This document shows positions 55,854-64,000 of a stretch of DNA of 64,000 bases, piece after piece. The first letter of the stretch is position 1; each line of letters opens with the position of its first letter. The DNA comes from Zingiber officinale (Eukaryota > Streptophyta > Magnoliopsida > Zingiberales > Zingiberaceae): NCBI RefSeq assembly GCF_018446385.1, contig NC_055990.1:23183558-23247557 (forward strand), in the 5' to 3' direction. The notes beneath the pieces were generated by a model. The model searched no databases. It saw only the letters and a program-made list of their open reading frames with translations, and was not told the DNA's origin. Both the position numbers and the translations under genes were made by a program.

Positions 55854-58800
55854 TGTAAAATACCGAAAAAGGGCGAATAACCATAAGGAAATTTTCCGAA
55901 ATTTTTTGAAATTTTCTGAAATTTTTTCGGAGCCCGTATAGCTTAGGTTACGAGGATAAATATTGGGCCTGGGAAAGCTTGTTTAGGCTACCCCATTTTA
56001 ACAAGGAAAAGTTTATTTATTTTATTTCTTTTCTTTTCTTTTTCTCCCATCGGCATTTTCTCTCCTCTTCCCCTTTTTCCCCCGCAACGCCGAGCCGTTA
56101 CCTCGCCCAACCAACCTGGTGTCGTCTTCTTCTCCAAACCGTCACCGCGTCGGTTCCTCTCTTCCCCTCCGATACAAAAGGAGTGGTCAAAGGAAGCCCT
56201 AGCCATCTCCTCCACTGCCACTTCCCCTCTTCCTCTCTTCTACCGACGCCGACTTCACTGCCGGCGCCAACTCCGATCGCCCCTCTACCTCTCCTCGAGC
56301 CTCCTTCCCTCTCTTCGCGGACACCAGGAGCCGCCAGAAAACGAGCATTCGAGCCCTATTTAGTTGTGCCCTAGCTAGGCCAGATGCCACTGCCGCTCTC
56401 CCTTCTTCCCTCTGCGCCATGGTCGACCACCAGATCGGGCGACTCCAGTCTCTGCCAATCTCAAGCTTGAAGCGTTGCTACCTTCACCTCTTGTGATTCC
56501 ACCCGATCACCGGCTTGACTATCTTGTGCTCAAGCTTCCGTTTCACACAGGGTAAGCACCCCTGGTTGTTTCCATCAGTAAGCTACTAGGGTAGAATTGC
56601 TATGTGTTATTTTGGTTGGATTCAGGATTATTTTTCTGGTTTTGGACTAGGAGGAAAGCATCGGATCAGTGGACCTCTTCTTCATTGTTGTTGATTGAGG
56701 TATCGGTTGAGGTAAGATTAGGTTGTAAGATAGGTTGTTGCTTGATTTGTGATCCCCACTTATTGATCTCAACTTGATATGATCAGTGGGAAGGATTTCA
56801 GCAGGGAAATTCTGTAGGTTGTGAGGGTTGCTTGTTTTTGGTCCGGCAGCACTCCAACCAGTAGCTCTCCTGGTTTTCCCAATAAATAGTGGTTGTTAAT
56901 TGAGGGATTCTTGTCCGGTCCAGCATATCACCTTGCTTTCCAGTAGCTTGATTGAGGTATGTGTAGGAGTAATTGATACATGTTCTAGATGAATCAGGTT
57001 AAGTGTGATTGATTAGTTGAATGTAGGTAATTGATCTTGGTTGTAGATCATATTGAATTTGGAGGATTTCATGATTAGTATGGTTGGAACATGTGGTAGA
57101 TCATGTGTAGGTTTGATTTGAGGTTGTAATTAGTTGTGATGTGATTAGGGTTTTGCCCTAACTTAGTATTAGGGATTTTATTTATCTATTCTTTTGGATT
57201 TAGCTAAATAAAATATATATATTGTTTGACGCGGGACTCTGATTCGAGACGGGCGTCTAGACTTTGGATTGCTTGGTGCTACCTTCTTTTTGTGGCGAGT
57301 ACCTTGACCTATCTATTTTGATATGTCTCGTTGATATGTTTAGTAGATTTTAACAAGTAGTAATAATTATGTTTATATCTGCATCGGCAGGTCACTATTT
57401 GTTTCCGAGCATGTTTTGTTTATTACTTGTTTAGCGTTCATGTCCTATTTACTATTTATGTTATAGAGGTAGTGACATGTCATGCTCTATGCTATACCGG
57501 ACTGGTTAGATACTATACCTGACATGTGTACCTAGATCATATTATTTGATCCACGTATATGGTACATGTTTTTATGGAGGTAGATAGGATCAAGATATTC
57601 CTATGCTTAGTGTCATACACCATCTCGCATGATTGCATGTTGTTTGATAGTCGGCTCTATTATTATTGAGCACATCACCAGTTACATGGATCTGCACACA
57701 CCACCACTCAAAGGTTAGTGGTATATCAGGCAGGGTGTATGGTAGCTCTGCTCTGTTAGGCTCCGCTAGTCAGGTGACGCAGCGTGGTAGCCGGCAGACA
57801 GGTTTTGCTCTGTTTGGCTCCGTTGGTCCGCTCATGGGTAGTGTGACGCAGCGTGGTAGCCGGCAGGGATCCCTCCTCTGGATTGTCTCAGGGAAATGAG
57901 AGTATTCCGCTCCCCCATTTATGATTTGGGGTAGGAGGATAGGTGTACTCCGACATCATCCCGTTCGCTCAGTCACTCATCAGGAGCAGTAATGACAGAG
58001 TGCACGGTTGTCACAGCGCTACCCACTCGGTCTCACCATCGTGTGTGAGATGGCTGACTGGCGTCAGGGGTGATCAGGACATGTTATAACATCATATGCA
58101 TTATATGTATTTATTGCTTGTGATTGCTGCACTTTATATGTTGCATTTTTTGTGGATGCATTGTTTGACATGCATATAGGATATGCATTTATTGCTTGTA
58201 TTTGCTGCACTTTATATGCTGCATATTGGATGGATGCATTGTTTGACATGCATACAGGATTAATGATACTCTGGTTCTGATGGCTTTGATATTCCTATAC
58301 CCAGGTTCTGGTTATACAGATACTCCTTTGTTTTACAGTTTTGCATTTTCTATATGATATCTAGGAGACTGTACGCATATTTATTATTGACGATTTTTAT
58401 TTACTATGCATGTCGACTAGGTATCCGCTGAGTGTTGGACTCACCCTCCGTTATTATCATTTCAGGTTGAGGCCGTCCGGAGGAGTTCCAGTCGCTGGTC
58501 CCCCCTCCAGGTTGCGAGGATTTCCACTTTGGATCCTTGCTTTGGGTTTTCTTATTATGTTAGATTATGTTTCAGACTTGTGTCTTATGGTATTTGGATT
58601 TTGTATGATCCCTTGTTATCGATGGGTTTTTGTTTGGATGTATGCCGGATTTGTGTTTTATGGGGGTAGTTGAGTAGGATATCGGATTTGAGCTTTATGG
58701 GTGTAGTTGAGTAGGATTTTAGAGATGATTTTCCTTATCGTTGTATTAGTTTAGTTTCACTATTAAACTGCGTGGGTGTTTACTTATATTTGTACTATTA

Positions 58801-58936
58801 TATACTATTATTGTTCCGGCCGTGTTGGCCGAGGTATATGTGGCCCTGAGGGCATTGTAAGAAGTTTCATATTATCACCCGTACAGGGGAGATGTTGTCA
58901 AAATTTCTTCTGGCAGGGACTACCTAGGGCGTGACA
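55854..58936 (+). mobile_element. LTR-A copy 4 (complete solo LTR)
   Basis: 3083 bp, TGTAAAATACC...GGGCGTGACA, with perfect TSD TGATC (55849-55853, 58937-58941). It is the reference for the family. Layout: T-rich start, GC-rich leader (56080-56440), several splice-donor-like GGTAAG sites, then blocks with internal duplications. One duplication is at 57737-57862 ('gcagcgtggtagccggcag' twice), another of ~85 bp at 58100-58260. No internal region, so a solo LTR. Confidence 0.93.
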
Positions 58937-58941
58937 TGATC

Positions 58942-59389
58942 AAATATGGAGAAAAGAAAGTCCTAGTAAAGTAAGGTCAACAAGATATTAGATCAAGTGA
59001 GAAATAAATTTTAATGAGGTTGAAATTGGAGTATTAATCACAACCTTAATTATTTTAATAATAACAATTTGCTATAGTTATAGGCTACATAATGTGCGAG
59101 CAGTAATCTGGACATGAACACGTGGATAATAATCAAAGTCGTATCTATGTTCAACGCGTCCTAAAGCGAAAATAAAAAGTGGCATTTTTGTTGTGGTAAA
59201 TAACTATAATATTCAATTTACATATAACAAATACACTAACTATATAAATAAACCAAAAATAATATTTTACATCAATAAAAAAGTTTACAAATATTTGAAA
59301 TACTTATATAAACACTACTCATCTAGCTATTTTAAAAGCAAAAATATTTATCAAATATGCATAATCAAACTGTCATACTATTTTTTTCT
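58942..59389. other. Intergenic A/T-rich sequence
   Basis: No gene recognised. It probably includes the 3' end of the hAT element whose transposase follows, but I could not define the terminus. Confidence 0.4.
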
Positions 59390-61640
59390 CAATCGACAAT
59401 ATTGCTAGCCCCTTTAGTCTATCCTATGACATTGTTGATCGAATATAATTCTTGATTAACTTCAACTTCGAGAAACTTCTTTCTGCTGATGCAACTGTTA
59501 TTGGTATGGTTAACAAAATCTTATAGGCAATGTAAATATTTGAGAATAAACCATTTAGTTTTGATAGATATTGTAGCATATCAATTGCTCTTTTTTCATT
59601 TATTATAGTATCTCACGACCATCAACTCTGAACACAACTCATCACCATTAATGTCTAAACATCCATCGTGATTAAAAAATTGCTGAAGCTCCATATAAGA
59701 CTTCATTAGACTAGTTAAAGGATCACTCTTTAACTTCTCCAAACTCAATAAAAACTCAAAAATCTCTTGATAATGTTTAAATTATTCAAACCGAACTTGA
59801 AGAGAAAATCGAACTTGATCTATTATAAATAGAAAACACTCAACTTTAAAAGACTCTTCACCTGATCATGTTACATCATGATTACCACTTTCATCAAATT
59901 GTTTCTTTCTTCCTATGATACACTTTTTTTTGAAATTTAGGTTCAATCCTCATTTCACTAGTCATTTGTATAGCTTCTTTCATGGAACTAGCAAACCCCT
60001 CTTCTCTAAACTCATCAAGAAATTGATCAAGTCCTTGTATGAGGTTGATTGTAATATCAATATCCATATCTTCAGATTGAATAAACTTACTCACAGTATT
60101 TATTGCTCGTAACAAGTTATATCATATTATCATTCCAAGCAAGAACTCAAAACTCTCAAGATCATATAGTGTTAAGGTCTCAACATCACTCTTTGTTTTA
60201 GAATCTTCAGCCAATTCTGCCAAGTCAAATAAAATACCACTTATATGTACAATTTGCTCTTTTATGACTTTCACACTTTAAACATGACTTTCCCAATGAG
60301 TATGTGACAATAGCTTAACGGTCAAACCAAGCACCTTATTTTTAAAAATATTCCATCTCTTAGTAGATGAAGAAAACAATGTGTAGATATGTTGCACCAC
60401 TCCAAAGAAGGACTTGGCTTTAAGACAACATTCCACCATATCAACTAAGGTCAAATTAAGATTATGACAACCACATGGTGTGTACAAAGCTCTAGTATTT
60501 ATTTCAAGTAATCTTTTTTGTGCACCTTTGTGTCTTCTACTCATGTTAGATCTATTGTCGTACCCTTGTCCTCTTATGTCATTATTGTCAAACTCAACTC
60601 TGGTTAACACATTCAGAAGTTCACTTGATAACCCAAGATCTGATGTGTCATCCACCTTCAAAAACTCAATCAATATTCTTCTAGTTTTGGTGTGTCTGTT
60701 GAATCATCGAAGCATCGTAGCACTAGCGACTTTTGTTCTTGATGACTCGCATCTCGAGTACAATCAAGTATTACTAAAAAATATTTTGCATGTTTAACTT
60801 TTGCAATGATTTCCCTTTTTACTTCATTTATCAAAGTCTCTATCAATTCATTCTGAGTTTTGGGACTAAAATATGTATATTGAGATTCCCTTGCTTCACA
60901 ACGTCGAACATGCTCCTCCATCACTGAATCAAACTCAGCAACAATTTCTATCATTTGCAAAAATAGTTCATTGTTCTCGACATAAAGTTTCTCATCATCC
61001 TCTCTAAAGGCCAAAGTATTTTTGGCAAGTATTTTCACAATAGAGATTATTCTTATTAACACTTGCCTCTAATGTTGTCTTTCTTTGTTGATTTGAAGTT
61101 GCATATTGTAATCAATTGTTTGATTTTTTTAGTCTCTTTTCTGATTCAACCCAAGCAATTATGCAATCCATATGGTCTCTACTAGCTTCATGTTGTTTAA
61201 AACTTCTATGCATATTATGCCAGCATTTATTTCCATCATTATCCAAATTTTCCATTCTATTCATCATTTGTTTAGTCTTGAACAACTTACAACAGAAGTA
61301 AAATATTTTATCTAATAAATAAAATATACAAGCTATCTTCTATTTAATGTTTGTCCATTTTCCATTATTCGTGTATAATGCGATAAATCAAAATGTTTAT
61401 TGTTACTATCTTTAGGAAACAAAAAACCATTCACTCGTTTTGGACCCATTTCTATCAAGTAATATCTCAATTTTAAGAGATGTTATTCCAAGTTTCACCT
61501 CCAAATTCAGAGTCAAATTTAATTTTTCATGTTGAGAGTCTTCTTCTAAGTTTTCATTTGACTCAATCAAATTGGCAGCCTCAATTAATTCTTCATGTTC
61601 ATTGTGACTTTGTTCTTTAATCATCAAATTATCCTTTCAT
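59390..61640 (-). pseudogene. ZMYM1-like hAT transposase (TTF/DUF4371/hATC), degenerate
   Basis: On minus, from the N-terminal side: an acidic start (about 61627), a zinc-finger-like region (61400-61110, frames broken), then the DUF4371-type core at 61062-60670. That core includes KHAKYFLVILDCTRDASHQEQ and LVLRCFDD. Next comes 60673-60278 with GQGYDNRSNMSRRHKGAQKR and ALYTPCGCHNLNLTLVDMVE. Later come MTSEMRIEPKFQKK (59900) and, at about 59400-59480, the hATC end SFSKLKLIKNYIRSTMS. Several frameshifts separate these. This family is common in plant genomes as 'zinc finger MYM-type protein 1-like'. Element ends and TSD were not found. Confidence 0.8.
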
Positions 61641-62789
61641 TCTTCTCTTTCTATTTTTCTATTTTGCTACTTCTAATAAAATATTTGTTAATATCATCGT
61701 CTTGACTTTGAATTAATGTCTTCTCTCTTTATTTCATTTTTCTCTTTTGAGCTCCAGACATATATTTGGAGGCATTTTCAATGTTCTTTTATTATACCGG
61801 CTAGTTATTAAAAGTTCATATAAAATATAATAATTCATAATGAAATTAATTCAAAGTTACATGTTCATAATTCAAATAAGAGCTAATCATTCTCTCAAAA
61901 TATATTTTATTTTAAAAGACTAATTGGGATGAAGTTATACAAGAAGTTGAACAACAAGTTGTATGCTCATCCAGAAAATAAATAAATAAAACATTGTAAT
62001 AATAATATTATGTTGAAAATATAATTTTATTAATAAGATACTAAAGATATACACAAGCTTAGCACCAGGAGTCACATTTCTGAACAACCTTTTAAAAACA
62101 TGCCAACATGCATTAGGAATCCTATCGAATGATAATCTAGTAACTTTAGTCAATAATTAGGATTCTTATCAATGCTTGATGATAAATAACGAGTACTACT
62201 TTTTCAAGAAAAATGGCTTATAGTATACCTTTTAGTGGGAGGAAAAATAGTGAGTATCCCAGTAAAATGTTGAATTTATAGCATGGAAATGACAAACTAC
62301 TACGAGAATGATCAAATGAAACAATGTAAACTTTAAAGAAATAATGGACACCAAACAAAAAAGTATAATGATCTTGTAATCAAAGATTACATACATTACA
62401 TTACCAAACGTAATAATGTAATCAAGATTAAATTACATTATAAATTTAATTATATTACAAGATAAATTACATTACACTCAACCAAACGTAGCCTAATAAT
62501 TTCAATGAATAAGAAAACACATTATATTATATAATATATAAGCTAGTTGCAATTTTAAAAGATTAGTGTGCCTTGACCTAAATAATTTTCTAATAGGTGA
62601 TAGATACAAAGTAAAAAACATAGCAAGAAAATTCATCAAAAAGAAAAGGAGTTCAACCTTTACAAGAAAGAATTCCGAGTTTATTAAATTTAGCATTAGA
62701 CTAATAAAATAAAACGCCTAGTATTTAATATCAAACTTCTCACAACTACGGAATCAAATAATTAGAGAGTAATAAACAAGTGTCCCACA
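61641..62789. other. A/T-rich intergenic sequence with a possible MITE
   Basis: 62345-62495 is made of 'attacatt' and 'gtaatcaag' words in both orientations and ends 'accaaacgtagcc', like short foldback MITEs common in plants. No clear TSD. The rest has no recognised feature. Confidence 0.4.
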
Positions 62790-63584
62790 TAAGAAAAAAT
62801 AGAATCACATAGAGTAAAGAAGGATCGCACAAACTGAGAAATATCATCCAATACAAAAGTAAAGCGGGAGATTCAACTTAATGTTTAGAAAATGATACAA
62901 AAAAAATAAAACCTAACCAAATCCTGCACAGATCTAGAACCCATCTTTTCTTTCCTTGCCTCGGTAGAAAGAAAGCCGGAGAAGAATTGAAGAAATCGTG
63001 TGCTCGTGCGTCGCAGTGTCGGTGCGTTCCTCCATGAGAATAGGATTTAGCGTCCTTTTTTTTTGTATAATTTTTAAAAAAAATTAAACTCTTTCTTGGA
63101 TCGGGCCCTGAGACGATCGTCTTCCTAGCCTCACGCCAGGATAATATGTGAATGGCACAAGGACATGCGAACAAATACCGGCTACAAGAATCCAGCTACC
63201 GCAGCATGTGAACAGCACAATTGACCTTCAATCTATAGGATTGTAGCAAAATTGTTGCTACAATTGAATGGATAGGTAGTAGCTAAATTTGGTAAGAAAA
63301 ATATTGGAATAAAAATAATTTTAATAAAACGTCATTTCATTATCATTTTTGTTAATTTGGTAATCGCAATTAGAAACGATGCGCTTTAGCAAATATATTT
63401 ATTTACTGTATAGCAAAGCTAATCCATTATGGATACACATCGTCACACTACTACAGTCGACAACTGCTGTACTGCAGCCGTTATCGAAGACAACATAAGC
63501 ACACACAACATAGGCACATACTTTACGTAGACAGACACCAACAACGATAACAGGAAAAGACATAGCAGTTCTTTAGATTATTAG
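62790..63584 (-). repeat. 3' flank of BURP copy 2, duplicated from 3400-4042
   Basis: Same order of blocks as 3400-4042 with small indels, plus about 180 bp more near 62900-63080. It shows that the duplication unit included the 3' flank, not only the gene. Confidence 0.75.
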
Positions 63585-64000
63585 TCACAGCATTTGTTGG
63601 CGAGGGGTCCACAGGACATGGTCGCTGGGCAGGAAATGGCACACCGGCACTGCGCTCCCCGGCTCCACCTGCAGCACCTGGAGCATCACGTGCTGCGGAT
63701 TCCACGACGTCGTGTCCAGATGACAAATTGCGATCGCCTCCACTCGGCTCCCGTCGCTCCCCTTCAAGCTCACCGCGTACTCCCTCATCATCCCCTTCCC
63801 AACCGCGTGGCAGTGGAACACAACGTACGTGTATGGCTCGGCGTGGCAGAAAACGCCCAGCCCCTCCCCGCCCATCCTTTCGAACCCCTCCACCACGTAC
63901 CGCTGCATCGCCTCAGCCGCCGTGGCGTTCGCGACTGTCGACACCGCGCTGACATAGTCGGTGGCCAGAGCCGAGACGGCGAAGTCGACCATGGACTCGA
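63585..64000 (-). CDS. BURP-domain protein, C-terminal part (cut by window end)
   Basis: 138 codons are visible, ending with stop TGA at 63585-63587. It covers the last two thirds of the BURP domain, starting at the ESMVDFAVSALATDY region. All four Cys-His pairs are present: FCHAEPYTYVV, FHCHAVGKG, AICHLDTTSWNPQH and PVCHFLPSDHVLW. This copy has the intact end (CHFLPSDH) that copy 1 lost by a 2-bp deletion. It is very close to copy 1 (substitutions mainly of the type A to E, V to A), so it is a recent tandem duplicate in the same orientation. Whether its upstream exons are intact cannot be seen. Probably secreted cell-wall or stress-related like other BURP proteins (family knowledge). Confidence 0.88.
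   Translation of the reverse strand, partial: ESMVDFAVSALATDYVSAVSTVANATAAEAMQRYVVEGFERMGGEGLGVFCHAEPYTYVVFHCHAVGKGMMREYAVSLKGSDGSRVEAIAICHLDTTSWNPQHVMLQVLQVEPGSAVPVCHFLPSDHVLWTPRQQML

Noticed and set aside
59085..62500. Exact ends of the ZMYM1-like hAT element
   Set aside because: No terminal inverted repeat with an 8-bp TSD could be found by eye, so only the transposase remnant is annotated.

Overview
This is a piece of plant nuclear genome, very probably monocot. The few genic exons are GC-rich, introns are short and AT-rich, and almost all of the 64 kb is transposable elements nested in one another. The LTR types resemble those I associate with Zingiberales, but that is a guess. I see no rRNA, tRNA or organelle genes.

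The only host genes I can support are members of a BURP-domain gene cluster on the minus strand. Copy 1 (4043-5237) has three exons and a signal peptide but two small frameshifts. A second locus (about 22665-24780) keeps only the promoter, exon 1 (now with a stop) and part of intron 1. A third (63585-64000, running off the window) has an intact BURP C-terminus. The 3' flanks of copies 1 and 3 also match, so the array was a tandem duplication later pushed apart by about 58 kb of insertions.

The insertions can be peeled layer by layer from target-site duplications (TSDs). (1) 7371-21489 is a minus-strand copia-type element (TSD GAGGT). It holds a second one, 8306-18501 (TSD GTAAA), which holds a solo LTR, 15662-17356 (TSD CACCC). 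Both complete elements have gag but no recognisable pol. (2) 22899-24387 is a Mutator-like element with long terminal inverted repeats (10-bp TSD), inserted in the BURP remnant next to a SINE. (3) 26320-29490 is an AT-rich array of foldback modules. (4) 29637-35304 is a solo LTR split by a CACTA element (30592-35180) that carries exons and introns of a protein disulfide isomerase gene. (5) 36759-54142 is a decayed Ty3/gypsy element. Five insertions sit directly in it: a hAT transposon, a SINE, two members of a ~3-kb LTR family (LTR-A) and one ~2-kb solo LTR (LTR-B). A second LTR-B lies inside one of the LTR-A copies. (6) Further LTR-A copies lie at 1-2508 and 55854-58936, and a decayed ZMYM1-like hAT transposase at about 59390-61640.

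The most unusual signal is in the LTRs of the nested copia-type family. They carry a tandem array of ~40-bp hairpin units. The loop is nearly constant, but the stem arms differ from unit to unit while staying complementary, which is compensatory variation. The same architecture recurs in the unrelated-length solo LTR at 15662-17356 and in the inverted LTR at 29637.
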